From: JBBTXL01 sp038062295
Lineage (GTDB): Bacteria; Patescibacteriota; Minisyncoccia; GWC2-36-17; WO2-46-25
Length of the DNA stretch: 64,000 bases
Assembly (NCBI GenBank): GCA_038062295.1
Contig: JBBTXL010000008.1
Coordinates: 1 to 64,000, forward strand
Direction: 5' to 3'
Position 1 is the stretch's first letter, and the number at the start of each line of letters is the position of its first letter. The notes below the pieces were generated by a model. That model had not been told where the DNA came from and searched no databases. It saw only the letters and a list, made by a program, of their open reading frames with translations. The position numbers were made by a program, and so were the translations under genes. Shown piece by piece: positions 44,816 to 51,384 of this stretch.

Positions 44816-44849
44816 TTGAGTGATTATTAATTCATAAGAGGGAAAACTT

Positions 44850-45338
44850 ATGGAAAACCAATTGTACGAAGTTCAGCAAGAAACCGCTCCGCAAACGCCC
44901 GAAAAAAAGGGCTGGTGGGGAGCGCTCAAAGTGTGGGAAAAGATAGTCACCATCGTGCTTGCGCTTGTGGTGCTGTTTGCGTTTTATATCGCGCTTGACG
45001 CGAATAAATACCAAGCGACGGTGCATGTGATAGAAGGCGAGGGGAAAGTGGGTATCAACCCCACCACCGAGCGCCTGGACTTTGGCGACCTTTCGCGTGG
45101 GACTTCCGCCGTGCGCCGCGTAACGGTGACAAACGGCACGGCAATGCCGATGTATGTGATGGTGTGGAAAACGGGCAAAGTAAGCGAGCTGATGGACGAG
45201 AATAAAAATTACTTCACGCTCGCGCCGGGGAACGAGGAACGCCTTGAATTCACCATTTACATGCCTGCGTCGGCACAGATCGGTGCGACGCTGGATGGCC
45301 GTGTGTATTTGCTAAAAATCCCTACGTTCGGACTGTAA
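44850..45338 (+). CDS. Membrane-anchored Ig-like (MSP/ASH-type) protein
   Basis: This 162-residue protein has a Pro/Gln-rich cytoplasmic start, one membrane helix at about residues 33-52, then an extracytoplasmic beta domain with ERLDFGDLSRGTSAVRRVTV, the PMYVMVWKTG strand and RLEFTIYMPASAQIGATL. This resembles Ig-like domains that recognise beta-strand partners. Between the surface proteins and the peptidase it may anchor or guide the fibre subunits. Family assignment is tentative. Confidence 0.6.
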   Translation: MENQLYEVQQETAPQTPEKKGWWGALKVWEKIVTIVLALVVLFAFYIALDANKYQATVHVIEGEGKVGINPTTERLDFGDLSRGTSAVRRVTVTNGTAMPMYVMVWKTGKVSELMDENKNYFTLAPGNEERLEFTIYMPASAQIGATLDGRVYLLKIPTFGL

Positions 45339-45349
45339 CGCCCAACGCT

Positions 45350-45898
45350 ATGCTTCCCAACCCGCTTATCATTCCTTCGGGACCGCCGCAACGGAGCGCA
45401 CCGGAACTGCAACAGGCGTCGGAGCGGGAACCCGCGCCGGAGGGAAAGAAAAAAAGACCCTTCTGGAGAAAGGCGGTGAATGTCGTTGCATATATAGTCA
45501 TTATCGGGGGTATTACATTCGGCTTGCCCAAAGCGCTTGCGTGGGCGCTGGATACGCCCTACCCCATGGCGACCATCACCTCGGGCTCCATGTGGCCTGC
45601 GCTCAAAGAGGGCGATTTGGTGTTCATACAAGGCATCAAAAGCAAAAGCGACATGAGTATCGGCGATGTGGTGGTGTATCGCAACAAGGAGAATGGCACA
45701 TTCGTCATTCACCGTGTGGTCGCGATGGGCGAGAAAACATTTACCACCAAGGGCGACGCCAACTTCTCGAAAGACGACCCGGTGCGGTATGAGGACGCGG
45801 TGGGCAAGGCCTACGAACTGGGGGGGTACTACGCCCGCATTCCGTACTTGGGCATTATTACCGTGTATGCCAGCAAGCAACTAAACCATCAGCCATGA
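45350..45898 (+). CDS. sipW: SipW-type signal peptidase I
   Basis: This 182-residue membrane peptidase has a Pro-rich N-terminus, a membrane helix (~45-65), TSGSMWPALKEGDLVFI with the catalytic Ser, and GTFVIHRVV with the catalytic His. Serine-histidine catalysis without the usual lysine is the SipW/ER-type. SipW processes camelysin/TasA-like substrates in Bacillus; four proteins with such N-termini surround this gene, so it very probably serves them. It overlaps the next gene by 4 bases (ATGA). Confidence 0.88.
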   Translation: MLPNPLIIPSGPPQRSAPELQQASEREPAPEGKKKRPFWRKAVNVVAYIVIIGGITFGLPKALAWALDTPYPMATITSGSMWPALKEGDLVFIQGIKSKSDMSIGDVVVYRNKENGTFVIHRVVAMGEKTFTTKGDANFSKDDPVRYEDAVGKAYELGGYYARIPYLGIITVYASKQLNHQP

Positions 45899-46908
45899 AA
45901 TTGTTTCCCGTCATTGTTTTTTTCGCACTTGCGTTCGCGCTCGTGAACTCCGGAATATTTCTTGGAGCGTTTGAAGCGCATGTGCTGAACGTGACGGCCG
46001 TGATAGACGACAACCCGCCGCTGTGCGATGCGCGCTCGCTGGGGTATTGGAAGAACCACGAGGGATGTTTTAAGGGGAAAGGGGAGAGTATCTGGACGGA
46101 CGAGATACACCAGGTAACTACGGAATTTGCGGGGATATTTTACGATATTACGGGAGAGCAAATTTGCAAGGCGGTGTGGATCTCTTCTTGCCCGTCGGGC
46201 AACGACCCGGATGCGCGAAGATGCAAGGCGCGTGCGATGGCGCTTGCCGTGGAGTTGAACCTTGTGTCGGGGCGTTTGCAATTGGACGCTCTGCTTGCGG
46301 GAGCGGACGACGGTTCCTCGGCCTTTGACCATCTGGGGCTGACGGGGGCCTCCACCATCCGGCAGGCGATGATGATGATAGAAATTATCATCGGCACGCC
46401 GTCCTCCACGAGCCAACAGCTCAAAGACGCGGCGTATGTCGCCGAGCGCATATACACGTTCTATGAGTCGGAAAATCCGGATGCGCCGCGCTGTGTGTAT
46501 GTCCCGCCGCCGCCCAAAGACGATTGCGACAAAGACGGGCATCATAGCGGGAACGATTTTGGGACCGGCACGGAGCAGTTTCTTATCACTACCGGCGGCA
46601 GCCACGACGACGGGAAAGAATGCGATGATGATACAAAAAACGATGACGACAACCATCACGACTGGTGGGACTTGCTGTCATATCCGGGTGACAATGATTT
46701 CAACAGCCAGGACAACCATGAAACCGGCGACACAGACAGGGGAGAGCGCGGCGAGCGCGGTTCACACGACAACAACGGGACAACAACGGATGTATTCAAT
46801 GCCACAACAACCGCCGATGTGTTGAACGGAACTTCAACGATAGATACCCTTGGTGGTACCGGTGACGATGACGGCCGCAAAGAACGCGGAGACAGGGAAG
46901 ACCGCTGA
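45895..46908 (+). CDS. Secreted SipW-type surface protein with Asp/His-rich tail (4)
   Basis: This 337-residue protein has a signal peptide and the cluster's AFEAHVLNVTAVIDDN start. The mature part begins with CDARSLGYWKNHEGCF, a Cys/Trp motif found in secreted bacterial proteins, then a compact helical region. The last ~130 residues are extremely rich in Asp, His, Gly and Asn (DDCDKDGHHSGND, KNDDDNHHDWW), a likely metal- or calcium-binding low-complexity tail. It is translationally coupled to the SipW-type peptidase. A terminal or matrix-binding role is inferred. Confidence 0.78.
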   Translation: MKLFPVIVFFALAFALVNSGIFLGAFEAHVLNVTAVIDDNPPLCDARSLGYWKNHEGCFKGKGESIWTDEIHQVTTEFAGIFYDITGEQICKAVWISSCPSGNDPDARRCKARAMALAVELNLVSGRLQLDALLAGADDGSSAFDHLGLTGASTIRQAMMMIEIIIGTPSSTSQQLKDAAYVAERIYTFYESENPDAPRCVYVPPPPKDDCDKDGHHSGNDFGTGTEQFLITTGGSHDDGKECDDDTKNDDDNHHDWWDLLSYPGDNDFNSQDNHETGDTDRGERGERGSHDNNGTTTDVFNATTTADVLNGTSTIDTLGGTGDDDGRKERGDREDR

Positions 46909-46920
46909 CGTTAGCGCACG

Positions 46921-47901
46921 CTAGATATGCTTTTGCTGCTCCATTTCGCGGAGCAGTTTTTGCATTGCATCCATCTGGTCGGGGTCGTGGATGGAAATTG
47001 CGCACGCGGACGGGTTGAGTTTTTTCAGTATGGTGAGTCTCTTTTTTTGTTCTTTGGGTACCAGGAGATCGCTCTTACTCAAGAAAAGGTATTCTTTTTT
47101 TTGAAGGAGCTTTGGGTGATATGCGCCAAGCTCCGTGCGGATGGTTTTGTAATCGCGCGCGGGGTTGTCCGACTCTGCCGATACGAAGTGAAACAGGGTT
47201 TTGGTGCGTTCAATATGCCGCAGAAATTTTACGCCCAAACCTTTGCCCACCGATGCGCCTTCAATAATGCCCGGAATGTCGGCGAGCACCAGGTCGCCAT
47301 GTACGCCTAAATTCGGTTCCAGCGTGGTGAAAGGGTAGTTGGCTACCTTGCTTCTGGCTTTGGTGAGCTCGTTGAGCATGCTCGATTTGCCGGCGTTGGG
47401 GAGGCCGATAAGTCCGATGTCGGCGATGAGTTTGAGTTCCAGGCGCAGGGTGAAGCGCTCGCCTTCCCGCCCGCGTTCACATTGTTTGGGTGAGGTGTTG
47501 ATGGACGAACGGAACAAAAAATTTCCTTTTCCGCCGCCGCCGCCCCGCGCCATGGGGATGCGCTCGCCGATGGCGGTAATTTCCGCACGGTCGCTGGTGG
47601 TGAGACTATGGATAACGGTGCCAACGGGAATTTTGATAATAAGGTCTGCGCCGTCGGTGCCGTCGTTGCACTGGATGCGGCCGTGCTTGCCGTTCTCGGC
47701 TTTCAGAACTTTTTTAAACCGGAACTGCGAAAGGGCGGACAGGTTGGAAATACCTTCCATGTACACACTGCCGCCTTTGCCGCCGGTGCCGCCGGTGGGG
47801 CCGAGTGCCAGCAGGTTCTTTTGAAACGATACTTTGCCGTCTCCGCCGTTGCCCGCGATTATTTCTATAGTGACATCGTCTATTAACATGGAGCGGAGCA
47901 T
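46921..47901 (-). CDS. obg: Obg-family GTPase
   Basis: This 326-residue protein has the Gly-rich OBG fold (IEIIAGNGGDGKVSFQKN) and a GTPase domain with GLPNAGKSSML (P-loop), DIPGIIEGASVGKGLG (G3 region) and SKSDLL (G4-like). Obg binds late 50S assembly intermediates and links ribosome maturation to growth. ATG 47886 (MLIDDVTIEII) is a possible alternative start; the ATG at 47901 gives four extra residues. Confidence 0.95.
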   Translation of the reverse strand: MLRSMLIDDVTIEIIAGNGGDGKVSFQKNLLALGPTGGTGGKGGSVYMEGISNLSALSQFRFKKVLKAENGKHGRIQCNDGTDGADLIIKIPVGTVIHSLTTSDRAEITAIGERIPMARGGGGGKGNFLFRSSINTSPKQCERGREGERFTLRLELKLIADIGLIGLPNAGKSSMLNELTKARSKVANYPFTTLEPNLGVHGDLVLADIPGIIEGASVGKGLGVKFLRHIERTKTLFHFVSAESDNPARDYKTIRTELGAYHPKLLQKKEYLFLSKSDLLVPKEQKKRLTILKKLNPSACAISIHDPDQMDAMQKLLREMEQQKHI

Positions 47902-47981
47902 ACCGCATATTGCGAAAAAAAGAAAGATGTGGTATTTTGAAGCTATTGGTATGGCACAAACTTTCTAACAGGAGGTGTGTC

Positions 47982-48182
47982 ATGGGGCAGGTTCATGATA
48001 AGAAGAAAAGCGGCAGCACACAGGGAGGCGGAGGGTCTGTTCCTGCCGCAAACCCCGAGGTTACTGCCAAGGGGAAAAAGCTCAAGGAGGATGTGAATAA
48101 TCTCCTTGACGAGATTGATGATGTTCTTGAAGAGAACGCCGAAGAGTTCGTCAAGAACTATATTCAGAAAGGGGGAGAATGA
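47982..48182 (+). CDS. pup: Prokaryotic ubiquitin-like protein Pup
   Basis: This 66-residue protein has every hallmark of Pup: a Gly-rich disordered start (GSTQGGGGSV), a Lys-rich stretch, the helix NLLDEIDDVLEENAEEFV, then KNYIQKGGE. The middle and end closely match actinobacterial Pup, and the final Gly-Gly-Glu needs no deamidation by Dop. PafA-type ligase joins the C-terminal Glu side chain to target lysines, and an ATPase ring then feeds conjugates to a proteasome. The gene has a textbook site AGGAGGTG and its own terminator. No ligase, deamidase, ATPase ring or proteasome gene is seen within this window. Confidence 0.95.
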   Translation: MGQVHDKKKSGSTQGGGGSVPAANPEVTAKGKKLKEDVNNLLDEIDDVLEENAEEFVKNYIQKGGE

Positions 48183-48201
48183 ACTTTATTTGCACACTGT
48201 G

Positions 48202-48245
48202 AAAGGCGGTACCAATTCTATTTCGGTATCCGCCTTTTCTTTTTG
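48202..48245 (+). terminator. Terminator of the pup transcript
   Basis: AAAGGCGG-TACC pairs with GGTA-CCGCCTTT (a T bulge in the right arm) and is followed by a T-rich run. Confidence 0.8.
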
Positions 48246-48257
48246 TTTTGGGGGGTC

Positions 48258-48285
48258 TTGACTTTTATTTTCAGTGTGCTATACT
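48258..48285 (+). promoter_or_regulatory. Promoter of the RRM gene with a long leader
   Basis: TTGACT and TATACT are 16 bases apart. The leader to the ATG at 48376 is about 85 bases and contains AGTAGG/CCTACT pairing, a cold-shock-like arrangement. Confidence 0.6.
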
Positions 48286-48375
48286 GCCTCAGTAAGTAGG
48301 GGTGTTCCATCTTTCGTATTTTCGTAAGAGAAAACAGGTCGTCCTACTGGTTATTTATTTAACGTTATAGTTTGT

Positions 48376-48678
48376 ATGGCAAAAAGATTGTTTGTGGGCG
48401 GTATCTCATGGGGTACTACCCAGGACGTCCTGAAGGATACATTCTCGCAGGCGGGCACCGTGGTATCGGCGACGATCATCACGGACAAGATCTCGGGTCG
48501 CTCCAAAGGTTTCGGATTCGTTGAAATGTCAACGGATGAGGAAGCCGATGCAGCGGTTGCGATGCTCAACGGCAAAGAAATTGACGGGCGCGCCATTGTG
48601 GTGAATGAAGCCCGGCCGATGGAAAGCCGTCCGCCGCGCAGAGATTTCGGTGGCGGTGACCGCCGTCCGAGATACTAA
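48376..48678 (+). CDS. RRM-type RNA-binding protein
   Basis: This 100-residue protein is a single RNA recognition motif: RNP2 LFVGGI at the start, RNP1 KGFGFVEM in the middle. A short Arg/Gly-rich tail follows (RPPRRDFGGGDRRPRY). Such proteins are abundant cold-shock-type RNA chaperones in bacteria. The long leader suggests its own post-transcriptional control. Confidence 0.93.
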   Translation: MAKRLFVGGISWGTTQDVLKDTFSQAGTVVSATIITDKISGRSKGFGFVEMSTDEEADAAVAMLNGKEIDGRAIVVNEARPMESRPPRRDFGGGDRRPRY

Positions 48679-48691
48679 TCTCGCATTCAGG

Positions 48692-48724
48692 AAAACCAGC
48701 CGCGTTCGCGCGGCTGGTTTTAGT
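48692..48724 (+). terminator. Terminator of the RRM gene
   Basis: AAAACCAGCCGCG-TTCG-CGCGGCTGGTTTT: a stem of 12 or more base pairs, a TTCG loop and T residues. Confidence 0.92.
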
Positions 48725-48741
48725 TTTGGTATACTACCCCT

Positions 48742-48969
48742 ATGAGAATTACAGTGAAAGCCAAGCCCAATGCGCGCGCGGAATCTGTCGTGAAAAAAGA
48801 CGGTATGTTTCATGTCGCCGTGAAGGCGCCGGCAACGGAAGGGAAGGCGAACATCGCTGTTGCCCGCGCGCTCGCGAACTATTTTGATATTGCGCCTTCG
48901 CGCATCCGCCTTATTTCTGGCGCGCGGAGGAAGGTGAAGGTGTTTGAGTTATCCACAGCCCCCCTTTGA
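48742..48969 (+). CDS. DUF167 family protein (YggU-like)
   Basis: This 75-residue protein has the family pattern RITVKAKPNARAESVVK, then HVAVKAPATEGKANIAVARALA and RIRLISGARRKVKVFEL. Function in bacteria is unknown. The -10 box TATACT is 8 bases before the ATG, so the message is nearly leaderless. Confidence 0.85.
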   Translation: MRITVKAKPNARAESVVKKDGMFHVAVKAPATEGKANIAVARALANYFDIAPSRIRLISGARRKVKVFELSTAPL

Positions 48970-48994
48970 CAAAAAACCGCCGGGGGAGTACACT
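48966..48994 (+). promoter_or_regulatory. Consensus promoter of the ncRNA
   Basis: TTGACA (48966-48971) and TACACT (48989-48994) with an optimal 17-base spacer lie immediately after the DUF167 stop and before a gene-free, hairpin-rich stretch. Confidence 0.85.
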
Positions 48995-49001
48995 CAAAAA
49001 A

Positions 49002-49273
49002 CGTTCAAATTTTCTTGCTCTTTTTATAAGTTTATAAAGATGGGTCTTGGTGCTAGCGAAGTACGATTCTCCTAATCGGGAAAAGTCTCCTCAGTTCTTG
49101 CAGAGCTGTGACCATTCCCTTGGGGTAACTCAAGGAAACGTGTTGTCAGTTCTCACAGAATTGATGTACCTAATGTGTCTTCGGACACTTTAGGGAAAGC
49201 GAAACCAAAGCCCTGTTAAAGAAGTCCGGGTTAGACGAAATCGATAATATCGATTAGTCTACCCGGCTTTTTT
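49002..49273 (+). ncRNA. Structured non-coding RNA of about 270 nt
   Basis: From the promoter above to a strong terminator lie about 270 bases with no ORF and a chain of hairpins: GTGCT/AGTAC (49050-49064), CAGTTC/GAGCTG near 49093, CCTTG/CAAGG near 49118-49135, a 9-bp GTCAGTTCT/AGAATTGAT near 49145, and CCTAATGTGTC-TTCG-GACACTTTAGG near 49169. It ends in a nested stem CCGGGTTAGAC/GTCTACCCGG around ATCGAT/ATCGAT, then CTTTTTTA. The conserved cores of RNase P, tmRNA and SRP RNA are not visible. It is a candidate novel small RNA; it could also be a diverged 6S RNA. Confidence 0.75.
49226..49273 (+). terminator. Terminator of the ncRNA
   Basis: CCGGGTTAGAC and GTCTACCCGG pair around an inner ATCGAT...ATCGAT stem, followed by CTTTTTTA. 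Confidence 0.9.
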
Positions 49274-49310
49274 ACTTTTATACACATATGGAACATGCTA
49301 CGATACATCC

Positions 49311-49727
49311 ATGTGGATTCTCTATGCATTATTATCGGCGGTGTTTGCGGCGGGAGTTGCCGTACTGGGCAAGATCGGTTTGAGCCATGTTGACTCAACG
49401 CTTGCAACCACGGTGCGCGCCGTCGTGATGGCGGTGTTTCTCGTTATCGTATCTATTGCGCTGGGGAAAAGCGGATTGCTTTCGTCTATTAACAGTAAGG
49501 CGTTCGCGTTTATCGTCGCATCGGGCATTGCCGGCGCGCTCTCATGGCTGTTCTACTTTTTTGCGCTTGCGCATGGCCCCGCGTCGGCTGTTGCCGCGCT
49601 GGATAGATTGAGTGTGGTGTTCGTGCTCGTGCTTGCCATTCTCTTTTTAGGCGAGCAGTTGACGTTGAAAACGGGCGCGGGTGCGCTTTTGATAACCATC
49701 GGCGCCATACTCATGGCGTTTCGATAA
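49311..49727 (+). CDS. EamA/DMT-type half-transporter
   Basis: This 138-residue membrane protein has about five helices, which is half of the usual ten-helix EamA exporter. The repeated pattern (LYALLSAVFAAGVAVLGKIG and FALAHGPASAVAALDRLSVVFVLVLA, then FLGEQLTLKTGAGALLI) is typical of the EamA domain. Such half-size members work as dimers. It overlaps the next gene by one base at the stop/start (TAATG). Confidence 0.82.
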   Translation: MWILYALLSAVFAAGVAVLGKIGLSHVDSTLATTVRAVVMAVFLVIVSIALGKSGLLSSINSKAFAFIVASGIAGALSWLFYFFALAHGPASAVAALDRLSVVFVLVLAILFLGEQLTLKTGAGALLITIGAILMAFR

Positions 49728-50317
49728 TGAAGCGTCCTTCACCTTCGTTTTTTGCCCGACCGACACTTTTGGTCGCGCGCGGTTTGCTGGGGAAATATCT
49801 CGTGGTAAAACACGGCCGCCGTGCTGTGGCAGGAAAAATAGTGGAAACGGAAGCGTATATCGGGGAGGATGACCTGGCCTGTCACGCCTCACGCGGGAGA
49901 ACCCATCGGACAGAAACGTTGTATGCCGCGCCGGGCACCGTGTATGTGTATCTTATTTATGGGATGTATTGCTGTCTGAACTTTGTGACGGAGAAAAAGG
50001 ATTTTCCCGCCGCCGTACTTATCCGCGCCGTGGAGCCCTTCGACGTTACTCAGGGTAAACCCTTCGGTGATAGTCAGGGCATGCCGCCCCTCACGAATGG
50101 TCCCGGTAAATTATGCAAAGCGTTCGGCATTGGCCGAAGTATGAACGGGGAGAGTATTTCAGGAACCAAGCTTTGGATAGAAGATAGGGGAGTGCGCATT
50201 GCGCGCAAGGATATCATTGCCGCGCCCCGCATCGGGGTTGACTACGCCGGCCATTCCCGGCACCACCCCTGGCGGTTTTACGTAAGGGGAAGTAGCTTCG
50301 TTTCCCGCAATCGCTAA
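49727..50317 (+). CDS. DNA-3-methyladenine glycosylase (Aag/MPG family)
   Basis: This 196-residue enzyme removes alkylated purines from DNA. Family signatures are LLGKYLV, GKIVETEAYIGEDDLACHAS, APGTVYVYLIYGMYCCLNF and a TNGPGKLCKAFGI segment; the catalytic Glu is in ETEAY. An unusual in-frame stretch DVTQGKPFGDSQG between EPF and the GPGKL motif is encoded by two tandem copies of a short palindromic repeat at 50036-50079. It is coupled to the EamA gene. Confidence 0.9.
   Translation: MKRPSPSFFARPTLLVARGLLGKYLVVKHGRRAVAGKIVETEAYIGEDDLACHASRGRTHRTETLYAAPGTVYVYLIYGMYCCLNFVTEKKDFPAAVLIRAVEPFDVTQGKPFGDSQGMPPLTNGPGKLCKAFGIGRSMNGESISGTKLWIEDRGVRIARKDIIAAPRIGVDYAGHSRHHPWRFYVRGSSFVSRNR
50036..50055 (+). 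repeat. Short palindromic repeat in coding sequence, copy 1
   Basis: CCCTTCGACGTTACTCAGGG lies inside the glycosylase gene in frame, a degenerate version of the CCCTTCGACAAGCTCAGG repeat found at 63735-63752 (reverse strand). Confidence 0.7.
50060..50079 (+). repeat. Short palindromic repeat in coding sequence, copy 2
   Basis: CCCTTCGGTGATAGTCAGGG lies 24 bases (eight codons) after copy 1, separated from it by TAAA, and keeps the frame open. Confidence 0.65.
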
Positions 50318-50337
50318 CAATAAAATCCCGTTTTTCA

Positions 50338-50385
50338 AATTGTACATGAAAAACCCTATAGTGCATTTCGTATACGATTTATGGT
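50338..50385 (+). repeat. 48-bp flanking direct repeat, left copy
   Basis: It matches 50954-51001 at most positions, sharing AATTGTA.ATGAA, then AC.CTATAGTG, then TTCGT.TAC, then TGGT. It ends 3 bases before the start codon of the regulator gene and would cover its promoter. Confidence 0.75.
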
Positions 50386-50388
50386 AGT

Positions 50389-50955
50389 ATGTCTGATATG
50401 CGTGGGAAACGGTTGGGGCCGATGGCACAAAAAATATTACTGCTTTTGGAGGCGGGGGTTGTTTTGGGTTTGACGAGCAGACCAGACCAGTATTTTCGCG
50501 TACTCAAGCAAACAAGCGCGGCGTGGCGCATCATCAACAAAGAAAGTCTTCACCGGGGGATTAAGCGTCTTCATCACTCCCAATTGGTTATTTGTGAGAG
50601 AAAGGGCGACGGGACGGTGCTTCTCTCGATCAGCAACCTTGGGACAAAGAAGACGCTTCAATATCATGTGCGTGACATGAAACTCCCAAGAGTTGTCCGG
50701 TGGGATGGCTCATGGCGTATCGTGATTTTTGATATTCCGGAGAAGCTTAAGCAGGGGAGAAGGGCGTTTTCCGAAAAACTGCGAGAACTCGGTTTTTATG
50801 CGCTTCAGAAGAGTGTTTTTGTTTTTCCGTATCCTTGCAAGAAAGAGATGGACATTCTTGTTGAGTATTTTGAATTGCAGCCGTATGTTAGGCTCATTGA
50901 GGCACAGAAAATAGACAATGCATCATATTTGAAACGGCATTTCAAGATCACCTAA
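50389..50955 (+). CDS. PaaX/Cas2-like regulator
   Basis: This 188-residue protein has an N-terminal winged-helix region (ILLLLEAGVVLGL, RIINKESLHRGIKRLHHSQLV) and a C-terminal Cas2-like ferredoxin fold (WRIVIFDIPEKLKQGRRAF, REKLRELGFYALQKSVFVFPY). That pairing is known from PaaX-type repressors. It is commonly mis-called Cas2 because of its C-terminus; there is no CRISPR array here. The 48-bp repeats on both sides of the gene fit autoregulation. Confidence 0.78.
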   Translation: MSDMRGKRLGPMAQKILLLLEAGVVLGLTSRPDQYFRVLKQTSAAWRIINKESLHRGIKRLHHSQLVICERKGDGTVLLSISNLGTKKTLQYHVRDMKLPRVVRWDGSWRIVIFDIPEKLKQGRRAFSEKLRELGFYALQKSVFVFPYPCKKEMDILVEYFELQPYVRLIEAQKIDNASYLKRHFKIT

Positions 50956-51001
50956 TTGTATATGAATTACACTATAGTGTAGTTCGTGTACAATTGGTGG
51001 T
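50954..51001 (+). repeat. 48-bp flanking direct repeat, right copy
   Basis: The right copy begins at the stop codon of the regulator. It contains the perfect palindrome ACACTATAGTGT; the left copy has the related CCCTATAGTGCA. Confidence 0.75.
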
Positions 51002-51036
51002 GCGGGAGAATTGCGAAAAATCCTCTAAAATGAAGA

Positions 51037-51065
51037 ACCTCTCTGTATTGCAGAGAGGTCTTTGT
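51037..51065 (+). terminator. Hairpin with T run
   Basis: ACCTCTCTG-TATTG-CAGAGAGGT is followed by CTTTGTGTTTTT. It ends a transcript from the left, or from the right-hand repeat-borne promoter. Confidence 0.8.
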
Positions 51066-51069
51066 GTTT

Positions 51070-51147
51070 TTATCGGATGCCCTGTAGCCGATCGAGGTTG
51101 CGGCGTATCATTTCGATATCCACCACGCCGGGTGGGCTGTGTTCCAT
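51070..51147 (-). CDS. Putative very small protein downstream of the 47-residue gene
   Basis: This 25-residue ORF (MEHSPPGVVDIEMIRRNLDR...) starts 3 bases after the stop of the gene at 51294-51151 on the same strand, so it could be translationally coupled. No separate ribosome binding site. Low certainty. Confidence 0.3.
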   Translation of the reverse strand: MEHSPPGVVDIEMIRRNLDRLQGIR

Positions 51148-51150
51148 TTC

Positions 51151-51294
51151 TTACAGGATTCTGGCGCGTTCCCGCTCCCGCGCGCGGCGAGTGAGCTGTT
51201 CGGCTTTTGTATCAAGCCATTTCAGCCATTTTTCGGGGAAAGTGAAGATGCAAACAACAAGTCCTACGATTTCCACCAACGTTAAAAGATCCAT
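51151..51294 (-). CDS. Small membrane-anchored protein (minus strand)
   Basis: This 47-residue ORF (MDLLTLVEIVGLVVCIFTFPE) has a perfect site AAAGGAGGT 5 bases before its ATG, an N-terminal membrane helix and an extremely basic/acidic C-terminal helix (LTRRARERERARIL). The ribosome binding site makes it much more likely real than chance. The role is unknown. Confidence 0.55.
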   Translation of the reverse strand: MDLLTLVEIVGLVVCIFTFPEKWLKWLDTKAEQLTRRARERERARIL

Positions 51295-51384
51295 GGTTAC
51301 CTCCTTTGGCGGCGTTTCGGTATACCAAGAGCGTACCGTGGTTTTGCTGTTTTATCAAGAATTTATTTGTGATACACTGGATGC

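Noticed and set aside
47910..47981. Longer Pup reading frame from 47910.
   Set aside because: The extension is unlike Pup and the perfect AGGAGGTG site precedes ATG 47982.
49002..49273. RNase P RNA, tmRNA or SRP RNA.
   Set aside because: The conserved core sequences of these RNAs are not visible; a very diverged member cannot be excluded without a covariance search.
50389..50955. Cas2-like C-terminus could suggest a CRISPR locus.
   Set aside because: The protein has a winged-helix N-terminus like PaaX, no other cas gene is near, and I see no array of spaced direct repeats in the window.
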